Origin: CAYNJG01 sp965216885
GTDB lineage: Bacteria > Planctomycetota > Planctomycetia > Pirellulales > Pirellulaceae
DNA length: 64,000 bases
Direction: 5' to 3'
Assembly (NCBI GenBank): GCA_965216885.1
Contig: OZ244208.1
Location: 248,001-312,000, forward strand
The notes beneath the pieces are model-generated. The model saw only the letters and a list, made by a program, of their open reading frames with translations, was not told the origin of the DNA and made no database searches. Below are positions 51,775 to 61,827 of the stretch, in pieces (within the stretch, counting starts at the first letter, position 1; every line of letters starts with the position of its first letter). Made by a program: the position numbers and the translations under genes.

Positions 51775-53289
51775 TTACTGCACTGGCGCCAGCAATCGGC
51801 AGGCTCGAACCAGAAAGCGGTATGGCAGGGACGCTTTGGTGTATTCGTCCGGCGACGCCAGCTCGCAGTTCTTCAGATCTTCCAGCAACATGTTTTCGAC
51901 TTGTTTTGCGAATGCTTCATCGACCAGCAACATCGTGACTTCAAAATTCAGGCGCATCGAACGATTGTCCAGATTCGCCGTTCCGACGCACGAAACAGCA
52001 TCATCGATCAGAAACACCTTCTGGTGCAGGAAGCCCGGTTGATAGCGATAGATCTTGATGCCCGCTGCGTCGGCTTCTTCCAGGTAGGAGATGCCGGAAA
52101 GGTAGACGTGCAAGTGATCGGGATTCTGTGGAATGATAATTCGCACGTCGACGCCTCGCAGCGCCGCCAACTGCAGAGCAGACATTAGCTGTTCATCGGG
52201 AATGAAATACGGGCTCACAATCCAGAGTCGTTTTTGGGCTCCGTTGATCTGTTGCAGGAACCACAATGTGCCGGTCTCGATGTCGTCGGCTGGCCCGGTT
52301 GGAACGCACGCGGCCGCAATGTTGCCGTCCGGTGATCTCTGTGCGTCCCACTTTAGTTCCGCGAACAGTTTCTTTTCTCCGGTCGCCCAATTCCAGTCTT
52401 CAACAAACGGGACCTGAATCGCCTGGACGACGGGCCCTCGCAGGGCCACGTGGGTATCGCGCCATGGAGTCAGAACGGGGTCCTTGCCAAGGTACTCATC
52501 GCCCACGTTGTGACCTCCGACGAAAGCGACGTCTCCGTCGACAACGACAATCTTGCGATGGTTGCGGAAGTTCACGCGAAATCGATTTCCCTGCGTCGTG
52601 TTGAAGGGATAGATTTCCGCGCTGGCCGCTCGGAGTTCTTCGATGTATTGCTCTGACAGATCTTTGCTTCCCAGCTCGTCATAGAGCACAAAAACACGGA
52701 CGCCTTTGGACAATCGCTCGAGCAGCGCGTTTTTGAGATCCCGCCCCAGACCATCGTCGCGCATGATGTAGAACTGAACCAAGACGTAATTTTCCGCTTT
52801 GGAGATCGCGTCCAGGATGGCATCGAATGTCTGTTTGCCATCGATCAACAAATCTGCGTCGTTACCGACGGTCAAAGGTAACTTCGAAAGGTTGTTGAGC
52901 AGTTGAAGCTGCGCCGACTGTTGTGGAGTTTTTGGTTCGACGAGCAGGCCCGCGGCTTCCAGTTTCAAACGTGCCCTCTTCGCGGCCTCGCTGTTGGCGA
53001 TCTGCTCCGAGCGGAGGATGAGGTCATAGTCATCGAACTTGGAAAGTCCCAGCACCCAATAGGCCGGCACGGCAACGTACGGAAGCGTATTTGCGCTGAC
53101 GGCCCAAGCGATGGCTCCTTGGGAAGTTCTCGTCGACATGACGGCATGCACGGACGTGAGAAATCCCAGGATGTGCATGACCGAGACGAAGACGGCGAGC
53201 ATTCCTCGTCTCTTTTTCTTCGGCAGCTTGCTGGTTGGCTCGCTATCGCCGTCCGTCCGAGCTCCCCGTGAGAATAGTTTTTGCAACAT
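51775..53289 (-). CDS. Cardiolipin synthase-type phospholipase D
   Basis: A 504-residue protein with two N-terminal membrane helices (MLAVFVSVMHILGFLTSVHA, WAVSANTLPYVAVPAYWVLG) and two HKD motifs: NHRKIVVVDGDVAFVGGHN and LHQKVFLIDDAVSCVGTANL with DNRS. This is the layout of ClsA-type cardiolipin synthases, which join two phosphatidylglycerol molecules in the inner membrane. Length matches the family. It converges on the EEP gene, 39 bases apart. Confidence 0.9.
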   Translation of the reverse strand: MLQKLFSRGARTDGDSEPTSKLPKKKRRGMLAVFVSVMHILGFLTSVHAVMSTRTSQGAIAWAVSANTLPYVAVPAYWVLGLSKFDDYDLILRSEQIANSEAAKRARLKLEAAGLLVEPKTPQQSAQLQLLNNLSKLPLTVGNDADLLIDGKQTFDAILDAISKAENYVLVQFYIMRDDGLGRDLKNALLERLSKGVRVFVLYDELGSKDLSEQYIEELRAASAEIYPFNTTQGNRFRVNFRNHRKIVVVDGDVAFVGGHNVGDEYLGKDPVLTPWRDTHVALRGPVVQAIQVPFVEDWNWATGEKKLFAELKWDAQRSPDGNIAAACVPTGPADDIETGTLWFLQQINGAQKRLWIVSPYFIPDEQLMSALQLAALRGVDVRIIIPQNPDHLHVYLSGISYLEEADAAGIKIYRYQPGFLHQKVFLIDDAVSCVGTANLDNRSMRLNFEVTMLLVDEAFAKQVENMLLEDLKNCELASPDEYTKASLPYRFLVRACRLLAPVQ

Positions 53290-53405
53290 GTCGTGCGTTC
53301 CTGAGCGGCGGCGTGACCGATCGTGAATTGTTTCTGGGGATTCTCGGGTCCAGCCAATTGGCGTGTCAGATACGAACTCAATGATTCGTATGCCGGACGA
53401 CGCGG

Positions 53406-53678
53406 TTAGTTTTCGTCCATGGCATTTCGCACGCGTTGATAACCGGCCTTCAACTCGTCAGCCACCATCGAGAGTGCCGACCAGACGTTCCCGGCGGTTT
53501 CTTCCACGGCCTCGCTCACCGGTTCATACTGCTCGGTCAACTCGTCGATCTTTCCTGAGATCCGCTCGTATTCATCTTTTGCTTCCATCCCGGCCAGATG
53601 CAATTTCAGTTTCAATTCATCGCGCTCCTGTTTGAGGCCGCTGATGAGTTCTTCGAGTGTGGACTTCTTGTCGGACAT
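53406..53678 (-). CDS. Small coiled-coil protein
   Basis: A 90-residue acidic protein from MSDKKSTLEELISGLKQERD, almost wholly helical (KLKLHLAGMEAKDEYERISG, KIDELTEQYEPVSEAVEETA). Alternative starts are MNLM (53687) or further up. It lies upstream of, and on the same strand as, the cardiolipin synthase gene, so it may be a stress-type or membrane-associated small protein; that is a guess from position. Confidence 0.6.
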   Translation of the reverse strand: MSDKKSTLEELISGLKQERDELKLKLHLAGMEAKDEYERISGKIDELTEQYEPVSEAVEETAGNVWSALSMVADELKAGYQRVRNAMDEN

Positions 53679-54388
53679 AAGATTCATCTTCTGAAATGAG
53701 GGTTTCTTTGTCGTCCCGACGGTTGCGGGGAATCGCCATTGCGCGCTGCGCATGATGCGTGCCTGATACGCAACAGTTTATGGCCCGAGTGAGTATGAGT
53801 ATTACTCGAAGAGAAAACTTCGTCCAATTTGCATGTGCGCAGACCCGCAATTGCGACGGCATTGTGGACCGAATGTCCTCGCGTGCTTTCCGTTCCCGCC
53901 TGCGAGTCGTCCGGTTTTAAGAAGAAGGTACCGAGGCCGGTTGTTGCTCCAGCCACACTTACGCGTCGGCAATGCGGTTATCGGGAATCAAGACCGCCGC
54001 GAAAGTTCGTCACGCGGCCACGCAGATGCAGCATGCACATGAATTCCGAGGCATACAGTGCGTCGCCCCGATTGAGATTATGCAATGGAAATGCCTGAAT
54101 CGTTAGGCGTGGTGGGGCTTCGTTGAAGAGCGTCCGGACGGAGTGTCCGCGAAGGGCCGACTGCAATGCCTGGGTTTCGTCGCTGCGTCCAGCAACGCTC
54201 AACTGGGCAACGTCGGATAGCCTCAGGCAATGAGGGGCTCGAGGGGCCGACAACGGAATCAAACTACGCACCCCAACATTCACATCACGAAAAACGGAGT
54301 GAATTACCAAGTGCCAGCAATCCAGATTGCAGCCTCCATGCTGCAGCAATTCCAGGCTCTTCACGAGCGGCTATTGGAGAGGATCAGA
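53679..54388. other. Gap without convincing gene
   Basis: About 700 bases. Open frames on both strands are short, Ser/Arg/Pro-rich and lack ribosome sites, so I call none. The sequence near 53,900-54,250 has scattered short GC-rich palindromes but no T-run terminator or clear promoter. Confidence 0.45.
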
Positions 54389-54727
54389 TCATCGGGACTT
54401 TTGGATGATCTCAGCCACGGAATCGACAAGGCGGTGAGCTTCTTTGGCACTTCCAGCTTTGAGAACGAGATCGATTGCGGTTGTGAACAGCTCCTTGGTC
54501 GCCTCCAGCTGATTGCCATTCTTGCTGGCTTTCGCTCGGCCTTTACCCCGATCTTCCGCTTTGCGCTTGTCGGTTGCCTTGACTACGCTCACATATTGAG
54601 GTGTCACCTGAATGCCCTTCTTCGCTAACGCTGCGGCGACCAGTTTGGGCGAACCGTTGTATTTCGCTAGTGCCTGTCGAATCGCGGATGTCTTGGAAAC
54701 TGTTTTTGCCTTTGACTTGGCCATCAT
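54389..54727 (-). CDS. Small conserved planctomycete-type protein
   Basis: A 112-residue basic protein: KAKTVSKTSAIRQALAKYNG, SPKLVAAALAKKGIQVTPQY, VSVVKATDKRKAEDRGKGRA, and a helical end (LFTTAIDLVLKAGSAKEAHR). The N-terminal 50 residues have the look of a helix-turn-helix or nucleoid-associated module (KxxAIRxALxxx...GIxVTPxYVSxVK), a pattern I associate with unnamed planctomycete proteins. It may bind DNA. GGGG precedes a double ATG. Confidence 0.6.
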   Translation of the reverse strand: MMAKSKAKTVSKTSAIRQALAKYNGSPKLVAAALAKKGIQVTPQYVSVVKATDKRKAEDRGKGRAKASKNGNQLEATKELFTTAIDLVLKAGSAKEAHRLVDSVAEIIQKSR

Positions 54728-55343
54728 TTGCCCCGAGGGTTTATAGGTGTATTTTGGCTCAATTATATATCAAGATGAAACGCGACGTGAAGGCACCATT
54801 ACGGAGGGTTCGCTAATTGGTCCTGTCATGTTCTACCGATGTCAGGTTGGTTTGAACCCAAAACGGTGTGTCAGTATCCGTACGGATTTGTCGGCTTGAA
54901 ATCATCATGCAAGTGTCGGTGGTTCGCACGTACGAGGCTGCGTAAAGCAAGCTCGAAAAGCCAGTTAGATGGCCTCTGGGTGTGCGTTGAAGGGCTCAGT
55001 GACACCGGCGGTGTCGATCCGGGTAAGGCTGTGGACAGCCCCGCAGCGGAAGCCCCGAGCGTTGCTTGATCTGTAAACGTATTTCACGCCGGAATATGGT
55101 CGACTGGTGGAGAAAAAAATTGATATTAGCACGTTTTTTTTCGACGCGCTAAAGCGACTGGTCATTGGTTCATATTCGAGTCGCTATATTGCACCAGAAT
55201 TTTTACGCGGTATGAGCTGACGCCCGAGTCACTGAGATGGACCTGGTAATCATGCGGGCGGCGCATAGTCTTTTTGGCTCGAATCTGATTCGGTGAGAGT
55301 CCGCCGTTAAACGCGATTTTCGTCGAAAACGTTTCGGGGGAAT
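54728..55343. other. Gap without convincing gene
   Basis: About 615 bases between divergently placed neighbours. It holds a T8 tract (near 55,132-55,141) preceded by AT-rich sequence, which could be a weak terminator, but no adjacent stem is clear. No gene or repeat is recognised. Confidence 0.45.
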
Positions 55344-56816
55344 TCACGGCATGCCAAGTTTCACTTTCCACCATTCCAGATAGATTTCCGGATCGAGTGG
55401 CAGGTCGATGCCGCGCTGTTGCATGCGACTCTTGTACCAACGGTCACTGGCGGCAACGGCTGCCGACTGGGCCGATTCAGGATGACGTCCCTGGTCGTCC
55501 GATTGGTTGATCCAATCCGCAAGTTTCTGTCGCATTTCGGTGAGCGTGTTTTGGTGTTTGGCGACTCCGGCAAGGTTGCGCAGCTCATATGGATCCGAAC
55601 GTAAATCATATAGCTCTTCCGCAGGACGCGACTTCGTCCAGAATTTTGCCGTCGGCCCCTGGAGTTCACCGCGTTCGTGTAACACCCGGGCGGCGGTGAG
55701 ACCGGGGTATTGAAGAAGCTTGTAGCCGCTGTGTTGTGAGTAGGGACGCCGTGGATAGAAATTGCGAATGTATTTGAAATGGCTCGTGCGTACACAGCGA
55801 ATGCGATCGATCGTGCTGCCGCAACGATCGCGGGCGGCAAAGATGTGGTCACGAACGAAATCGTCGTCGAGCATATCGCGACCGTGCATCCATGTGGGGA
55901 TGTCGATTCCCGCGAGTTTCAGCGTTGTGGCGCTGACGTCGATCAGACTGACCAATTCAGGCCGAGTTGTGTTCGCCGTGATGTTCCCCGGCCATCTGGC
56001 AATCAGGGGGACCTGGATTCCGCCGTCGTAGAGCCATTGCTTATCGCGGTAATGGGGTCGGCCATGATCGCCAAAAAAGAAGACGACCGTTGATTTCGCC
56101 TGGCCTTCGCGTTCCAGTCGATCGAGAATTCGGCCTACCTTCTGGTCGAGCACTTCGATCGTTGCCAGGTAATCTGACCAGTCTTTGCGGACGACGGGAT
56201 GCTCCGGGTAGTACGGAGGGATTTTGGCGTTTTGATAGCGATCCGTATTCTTCGCCGCAACGAAATTCCGATGAGGCTCGTGAATCTGAACCTGAGCGAA
56301 AAAAGGCTGCCCCTCCTTGCGCTCGGACCAGTCTACGGCATCGTACATGCTTTGGTCACCCGTCCATTGAAAGTTGTAGTCCGTCTTACCCGGTCGCGAC
56401 ATGTCGGAGTTGGAATTGCAAACGTGGTAGCCTGCTCTTCGCAAAATTTCTGTGACAGGTTCGACGGGCTTGCCGAGCGGTTGCTTGTCCAACGTGCGGT
56501 GGTGGTGTGTGCCCGTGGTCGTCTGGTGGACGCCCGTGATGAGTGCGGACCGAGATGTCGAACAAACGGGCGCCGTTGCGAAAGCCGATGTGTAACGCGC
56601 TCCCTCACCGGCGAGTCGATCGAGGTGCGGTGTTTGGACGCCTTCGTATCCGTAGCATCCCAGCTCCGGACTGAGGTCGTCCGCGATGATCCAGAGAATA
56701 TTGGGGCGTTCGCTGAGGGCCGCGCTGGACAGGAACGTTCCCAGCAGCACCATGCTGGCTGCAAGGCAACGAAAAATTCGCGGGAAAAGTTGACGTTGTT
56801 GGCTCATCAATCGCAT
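55344..56816 (-). CDS. Exported sulfatase
   Basis: A 490-residue protein with a signal peptide (residues about 10-36) and the sulfatase core: PNILWIIADDLSPELGCYGY (metal Asp46/Asp47), TAPVCSTSRSALITG with the modified Cys85 and Arg89, VVFFFGDHGRPHYRDKQWLY and the late WHG-type metal region. The motif is C-S-T-S-R, with Thr in the Pro/Ala place of C-x-P/A-x-R; I recall this variant from bacterial heparan-sulfamidase-like sulfatases. Activity needs formylglycine made from Cys85. Likely periplasmic or surface polysaccharide desulfation. Confidence 0.9.
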   Translation of the reverse strand: MRLMSQQRQLFPRIFRCLAASMVLLGTFLSSAALSERPNILWIIADDLSPELGCYGYEGVQTPHLDRLAGEGARYTSAFATAPVCSTSRSALITGVHQTTTGTHHHRTLDKQPLGKPVEPVTEILRRAGYHVCNSNSDMSRPGKTDYNFQWTGDQSMYDAVDWSERKEGQPFFAQVQIHEPHRNFVAAKNTDRYQNAKIPPYYPEHPVVRKDWSDYLATIEVLDQKVGRILDRLEREGQAKSTVVFFFGDHGRPHYRDKQWLYDGGIQVPLIARWPGNITANTTRPELVSLIDVSATTLKLAGIDIPTWMHGRDMLDDDFVRDHIFAARDRCGSTIDRIRCVRTSHFKYIRNFYPRRPYSQHSGYKLLQYPGLTAARVLHERGELQGPTAKFWTKSRPAEELYDLRSDPYELRNLAGVAKHQNTLTEMRQKLADWINQSDDQGRHPESAQSAAVAASDRWYKSRMQQRGIDLPLDPEIYLEWWKVKLGMP

Positions 56817-57033
56817 TTCTGATGGGACGGTGGACGTCGTAAATCAACGACGGCACGGGGTTTCGCTGCCGATGTTAACGTCATGATCATGGAGTGGCCA
56901 GCAATATTGCGATGGGGCGGTCACCGTCGTGCTGATGGAGTCCACGAGTGTTATGCTCTGGCTTGGGTTTGCGGCGTGAAATCAGCCGCGGCCCCGAACG
57001 ACGACTAGCTGTGTCCCCACCGAGCTTCCGATC

Positions 57034-59364
57034 ATGAATTCTGAATCGATGTTCCCTACAAAGTCTGTCTCCCGTCCGTGTTTCGCGGTTGGCTCCTTTC
57101 ATGTGCTGATCTGGCTGTTGTTGGCCTTTAGCTCCAGTGTTTGGGCTGGTCAGGTCCTGGTTGAAGCAGAGAGCTTCGAAGAGCCCGGTGGTTGGAAGCT
57201 GGACACGCAGTTCATTGAGATCATGGGTTCGCCTTACATGCTGGCTCATGGGTTGGGGCGACCTGTCGAAGACGCTTCGACGATGGTGGAATTTCCGGAG
57301 CCTGGTACCTACCACGTGTTCGCGCGGACCAAGGATTGGGTTGCGCGTTGGGATGCACCAGGAGCGCCCGGCAAATTCCAGATCGTTGTCGATGGCAAGA
57401 CCATGGATCACACGTTCGGGGCGAAGGGCAAGGACTGGCAGTGGGAGTATGGCGGCACGGTCAAGGTCGAAGGTGACCGGGCGATCGTCAAGCTGCACGA
57501 CGTCACGGGTTTTGACGGACGTTGCGATGCGATCCTGTTCTCGCACGAGAAAACACCGCCACCTTCCGACTCCACCGTGTTGCCCAAGTGGCGTCGTGAA
57601 TTGTTGGGGCTGGATGAGGCGCCTACCGTACAGGACGGATACGACCTGGTGGTAATTGGTGGCGGCTACTCGGGAATTGGGACGGCTCTCTCGGCAGCAA
57701 GAATGGGTTGCAAGGTGGCCCTCGTTCAGAACCGTCACGTGCTTGGTGGCAACGGGTCCAGTGAAGTTCGTGTGTGGTCGATGGGGCACGTTCGCCGCGG
57801 CAAGTATCCACGCATCGGTGAAATCGTCTCCGAGTTCTGTGACAACGCAACGAAATCGCCTGGCACGTACGAAGAATTCGAAGATGACAAGAAAGCCGCA
57901 ATCGTCGCTGCCGAAGCGAACATCGATCTCTTCCTGAATCACCACGCCTACCAGGTGGACCACGATGACAAGAGCAAGCTCATCACCGCGGTTTATGCGT
58001 TTGATACGCGTACCAGCGAGCATAAGAAATTCGTCGGCAAACTGTATGCGGACTGCACCGGTCACGGAACGATTGGCTACCTCGCCGAAGCGGATTGGGA
58101 AATGACTCCCAAGGGCCGGATGGGCATGAGCAACATGTGGGCATGGGCGGAAGGCAAAGACGAAGTCAGTTTCCCGCAGACGCCGTGGGCGCTGCAGTTG
58201 TCGATGGCCGATTTTCCCTACCCGCGCGATCATCATGGTCAATGGTTCTGGGAGGGCGGATTCGACAAAGATGCCATCACCGAAGCCGAAGAGATTCGCG
58301 ACTGGAATTTCCGCGCCGTGTACGGTGCGTTCAATGCGATGAAAAACGGCGACGGTGCTGACAAACACAAGACGGCCTATCTGACATGGTTGGCGTTCAT
58401 TGGTGGGCCGCGCGAGTCCCGTCGTTTAATGGGCGATATCGTTCTGAAGCAGGATGACGTCGTCGAGAAAGTGCAATTCCCCGACGGCTGTGTGCCCAGT
58501 ACGTGGTCCATCGATCTTCACTACCCCAAGAAACAGTACGCGGAAAAGTTCCCCGACAATCCTTTCATTTCGATTGCCGTGCATGATCGGCGGATCGACC
58601 GTAGCTATGGGTATCCCGTACCCTATCGCTGTTTCTATTCTCGCAACATCAACAACCTGTTCATGGCCGGTCGATGCATCAGTGTGACGCACGAAGCGTT
58701 GGGCACGACGCGCGTTATGCGGACCTGCGGAATGATGGGCGAGGTCGTCGGGAAGGCTGCCAGCCTTTGCATTCTCAATGACTGTTCACCTCGCGGCGTG
58801 TACGAGAGCCACTGGAGCGAAATGGACAAGCTCATGAAGTTGCCAGGCAAAGCGCGACGTAAAACCGTACGTGACGAGATCACGATTCCAACCGACGCGA
58901 TGCAACTGGCGGGACCCTATGGCCCAACGACGGGCAAAAACACGGGGATGGATCCGGCGAAAATTGCCGGCTTGGTGATTGATGATGTGTCGGCGATCAA
59001 GACCGGTAACTGGACGGCCGGTGCGGGCCTGAAGGGATTCGTTGGGAGCAACTATCTCTACAACAATGGCGAAGGCAGTGTGCGATTCGAATTTAACGCG
59101 TTGTCCGCCGGCCAGCATGACGTTCGTATTGCCTACCAGCCGCATGAAAATCGGGGTGATCGCGTTCCTGTCACCGTATCAAGCAAGAGTGGCGACCACG
59201 AGGTGCGAGTGAACATGCAAAAGAAACCGCCCATCAAATACGGATTCATCTCCCTGGGGAAATTCGACTTTGAGGCGGGCGAATCGGTTGCCGTCACGCT
59301 TACCACCGAAGATGCAGGTGGACTGGTGCATGCCGACGCGGTGCAGGTTTTGAAAGTGAAATGA
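57034..59364 (+). CDS. Exported FAD-dependent oxidoreductase with flanking beta domains
   Basis: A 776-residue protein with a signal peptide ending near Ala38. Residues 40-170 form a beta-sandwich (ASTMVEFPEPGTYHVFARTK, DWVARWDAPG). Residues 200-620 are an FAD oxidoreductase of the FAD_oxidored type: DLVVIGGGYSGIGTALSAAR with the dinucleotide Gly209-x-Gly211-xx-Gly214, VLGGNGSSEVR, ADCTGHGTIGYLAEADWEMT, NNLFMAGRCISVTHEALGTT. Residues 640-776 form a second carbohydrate-like domain (SVRFEFNALSAGQHDVRIAY). It overlaps the next gene by four bases (ATGA), implying coupled synthesis with its electron partner. Confidence 0.85.
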   Translation: MNSESMFPTKSVSRPCFAVGSFHVLIWLLLAFSSSVWAGQVLVEAESFEEPGGWKLDTQFIEIMGSPYMLAHGLGRPVEDASTMVEFPEPGTYHVFARTKDWVARWDAPGAPGKFQIVVDGKTMDHTFGAKGKDWQWEYGGTVKVEGDRAIVKLHDVTGFDGRCDAILFSHEKTPPPSDSTVLPKWRRELLGLDEAPTVQDGYDLVVIGGGYSGIGTALSAARMGCKVALVQNRHVLGGNGSSEVRVWSMGHVRRGKYPRIGEIVSEFCDNATKSPGTYEEFEDDKKAAIVAAEANIDLFLNHHAYQVDHDDKSKLITAVYAFDTRTSEHKKFVGKLYADCTGHGTIGYLAEADWEMTPKGRMGMSNMWAWAEGKDEVSFPQTPWALQLSMADFPYPRDHHGQWFWEGGFDKDAITEAEEIRDWNFRAVYGAFNAMKNGDGADKHKTAYLTWLAFIGGPRESRRLMGDIVLKQDDVVEKVQFPDGCVPSTWSIDLHYPKKQYAEKFPDNPFISIAVHDRRIDRSYGYPVPYRCFYSRNINNLFMAGRCISVTHEALGTTRVMRTCGMMGEVVGKAASLCILNDCSPRGVYESHWSEMDKLMKLPGKARRKTVRDEITIPTDAMQLAGPYGPTTGKNTGMDPAKIAGLVIDDVSAIKTGNWTAGAGLKGFVGSNYLYNNGEGSVRFEFNALSAGQHDVRIAYQPHENRGDRVPVTVSSKSGDHEVRVNMQKKPPIKYGFISLGKFDFEAGESVAVTLTTEDAGGLVHADAVQVLKVK

Positions 59365-61070
59365 GTTCGAGGGAGCTTACTGCACGGCATGTGACGCTAC
59401 ACGCGGTGCGCGTCGTGATGTTGGTCGTCATCCTGCTGCTGATTCGTTGGCAGTATGAGAGTGTCGCGTCGCATGCGCAGGCTTTCGACCCACCGATGGC
59501 CGTCATCGCTTCATTGTTGCCCGATGCGGCGCGAACCGAGCCTGCTGAAGATGGCCTCGCGGGGTCGGTAGCGGTCTTCGATACCGAGGGCCGCAGGTTG
59601 GGAACCGTTCTGCAGACGTCTCCCGCTGCCGATCACATTATTGGTTTCTCCGGTCCCACGAATGTGTTGCTCGCCTTTGACGCGGAAGGCCGTGCGCTGG
59701 GGATGGAATTCCTGTCCAGTGGAGACACTCGCGATCACCTGAAACAGGTCGCCGCAGACACTGATTTCATGTATGCGATCAAGGGCATGACGGTCGCTGA
59801 AATCGCGAATGGCTCGTTCGTCGATTCTGTTTCGGGTGCGACGCTCACCAGTCTTGCCATTTGCGAATCACTGACGCATCGATTGGGTGGAGCAAACCAG
59901 GTCGCTCGGTCTCTGCGATTTCCGGATCCACCAACAGCCAGCGACCTGGTTTCCGTGATACCCGACGCGACGTCAATTGCTAGTTCCGAAGTTGATGGAA
60001 TGTTGACGGTGGCGAACGCGGCGGGCGAACCCTTGGGATCCGTACTGCGGACGTCTCCCACGGCAGACAATGTGATTGGCTACCAGGGGCCAACCGACGC
60101 GCTCGTCTGTTTTGGCGTCGACGGTCGTGTGGTTGGAGTTGTACCGGCGAAAAGCTACGACAACGATCCGTACGTTGGCTACGTCCGTGAGGATGAGTAC
60201 TTTCGTTCGCTGTTCAATGATCGATCGTTGGAAGAGCTGGCGTCGATCGACGTATTCGCGGGCGATGTCGAGGGCGTTTCCGGGGCGACCATGACCAGCA
60301 TGGCCGTAACCGAAGGTATGGTGCTGGCCGCCAGGGCCCAGAACGAACGCAACCAGAACCGGTCGAACGAGTCGGTCGCAAAGGCATCGCCGATCCGGAT
60401 TCATGACGTGGCCACGGGGCTAATCGTCCTCGCGGGAATGGCAATCGGCATGACGCGTCTGCGATCGAATCGAGTCATTCGCATTGGATTCCAACTGACG
60501 CTAGTGATCTATCTGGGTTTCATCGCTGGCAATCTGGTATCCCAGGCCATGCTGGTTGGATGGGCTCGACATGGCGTTCCCTGGAAATCGGCAACGGGTC
60601 TCGTGCTGCTTTGCTTTGCCGCCCTTGCCCTTCCGATCACAACCCGTCGCAACCTCTATTGCACGCACCTCTGTCCGCACGGGGCACTTCAGCAGTTGGC
60701 TCGCAATCGCATTGGCGTTCGCCTGCGGCTGGCGCCGAGACTCAGAATGTTCCTGTCGATGATTCCCGCTCTGTTGCTTGCGTGGTGTGTGATTGTCGGG
60801 ATGACTTCGTGGGGCTTCAGTCTGGTGGACATCGAGGCGTTTGACGCATACCTGTTTCCGATTGCCGGCTGGGCTACCATCTGCGTCGCGTTAGGGGGAC
60901 TTGTCGCGTCCCTGTTCGTCCCGATGGCCTACTGTCGTTTCGGCTGCCCCACCGGTGCGTTATTGCAGTTCCTGCGGTTCAACGCTGCGAGCGATCGCTG
61001 GTCCACGCGAGACTGGCTGGCAGTCAGCTACGTAGCATTGGCTGTGATGCTGTGGTTGGCCAAGCCGTAA
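59361..61070 (+). CDS. Membrane electron-transfer protein with two FMN-binding domains
   Basis: A 569-residue protein resembling the NosR/RnfG-type group. One N-terminal helix is followed by two FMN-binding domains outside the membrane: DSVSGATLTS (Thr161) and EGVSGATMTS (Thr310), both fitting the D/E-x-x-S-G-A-T motif that is covalently flavinylated by ApbE-type enzymes. Four to six membrane helices then carry two CxxxCP motifs (CTHLCPHGAL, Cys434/Cys438; CRFGCPTGAL, Cys525/Cys529) as in polyferredoxin membrane domains. Full [4Fe-4S] ferredoxin sites are not seen. It is translationally coupled to the FAD oxidoreductase and likely feeds it electrons across the membrane. Confidence 0.85.
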   Translation: MSSRELTARHVTLHAVRVVMLVVILLLIRWQYESVASHAQAFDPPMAVIASLLPDAARTEPAEDGLAGSVAVFDTEGRRLGTVLQTSPAADHIIGFSGPTNVLLAFDAEGRALGMEFLSSGDTRDHLKQVAADTDFMYAIKGMTVAEIANGSFVDSVSGATLTSLAICESLTHRLGGANQVARSLRFPDPPTASDLVSVIPDATSIASSEVDGMLTVANAAGEPLGSVLRTSPTADNVIGYQGPTDALVCFGVDGRVVGVVPAKSYDNDPYVGYVREDEYFRSLFNDRSLEELASIDVFAGDVEGVSGATMTSMAVTEGMVLAARAQNERNQNRSNESVAKASPIRIHDVATGLIVLAGMAIGMTRLRSNRVIRIGFQLTLVIYLGFIAGNLVSQAMLVGWARHGVPWKSATGLVLLCFAALALPITTRRNLYCTHLCPHGALQQLARNRIGVRLRLAPRLRMFLSMIPALLLAWCVIVGMTSWGFSLVDIEAFDAYLFPIAGWATICVALGGLVASLFVPMAYCRFGCPTGALLQFLRFNAASDRWSTRDWLAVSYVALAVMLWLAKP

Positions 61071-61137
61071 TCTGTCGGTCACGACGATGTCACGGCGACA
61101 ATAGGCGCGTAGCTCTGTAGAGCAGTAGACCGCTTCG

Positions 61138-61728
61138 CTATTCCTCGATCAACTTGGCAGCACCATCGGTGATTGCGTTGACGAGTTCCTTGTTTCGACC
61201 GTTGCGACAGATGACGACGATTCCAAACATGACCGCCAGTAACACTGCCGCCCGTTCGTCTTCGGTCATTGGTTTTGGTTTCTTCCTGCGAATGTTGGAC
61301 ATTGCCAGTTTGAAGCTCTCCCAGATTTCGCCCAGACAACGGGCGATACGGCATTCCTGCTTGGGGCGTCCACCGTCGGCGGCGTTGCGAAGAATCGTCT
61401 TCTGTAGAAGGCAGCCTTTGCTGCGGCGGTCATAAGGTTCCCGGAAAGTTTGAACCAGCGAACGAAGGTACTCGCCGCCGCTGGCTTCGTCGGACAGCTG
61501 CTCGGTAAACTCGTCGTGTTCGCGGTCGACGTAGAGTTCCATCGCTTTTCGGAACAACTCTTCCTTGCCGCCGAATGCGTTGTAGAGGCTGGACCGACTG
61601 AGTCCACTGTCCGCGACCAGTTGCTCGAAGGTGGTCTCTTCGAACCCATGGCGCCAGAACGAGTTCATGACTCGTTCAAGCGTCGCTTCTTCGTCGAATT
61701 CTCGGGGCCGTCCTGCATTCATGTCCAT
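61138..61728 (-). CDS. TetR/AcrR-family transcriptional regulator
   Basis: A 196-residue regulator. The N-terminal HTH is clear (GRPREFDEEATLERVMNSFW, RHGFEETTFEQLVADSGLSR, SSLYNAFGGKEELFRKAMEL). The C-terminal ligand domain contains QKTILRNAAD and RAAVLLAVMFGIVVICRNGR. MNAGRPRE at 61722 is an equally good start. It is followed on the same strand by nothing and preceded by the rhodanese gene cluster, which may be its target. Confidence 0.85.
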   Translation of the reverse strand: MDMNAGRPREFDEEATLERVMNSFWRHGFEETTFEQLVADSGLSRSSLYNAFGGKEELFRKAMELYVDREHDEFTEQLSDEASGGEYLRSLVQTFREPYDRRSKGCLLQKTILRNAADGGRPKQECRIARCLGEIWESFKLAMSNIRRKKPKPMTEDERAAVLLAVMFGIVVICRNGRNKELVNAITDGAAKLIEE

Positions 61729-61827
61729 ATTCTAGGCCCCGTTGAGGTGCTGGGTAGCCGAACGAAGGCACGAATTGCATCTTCGTTCCCAATCCGCTGG
61801 CAGAAGACGATGCGAATGTCCGGCAGC

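Noticed and set aside
53978..54364. 128-codon minus-strand frame in the gap before the 54389 gene
   Set aside because: No ribosome site, no domain, mixed composition; likely chance.
56887..58368. 493-codon frame antisense to the FAD oxidoreductase
   Set aside because: The plus-strand gene has a signal peptide and FAD motifs; the antisense frame lacks any.
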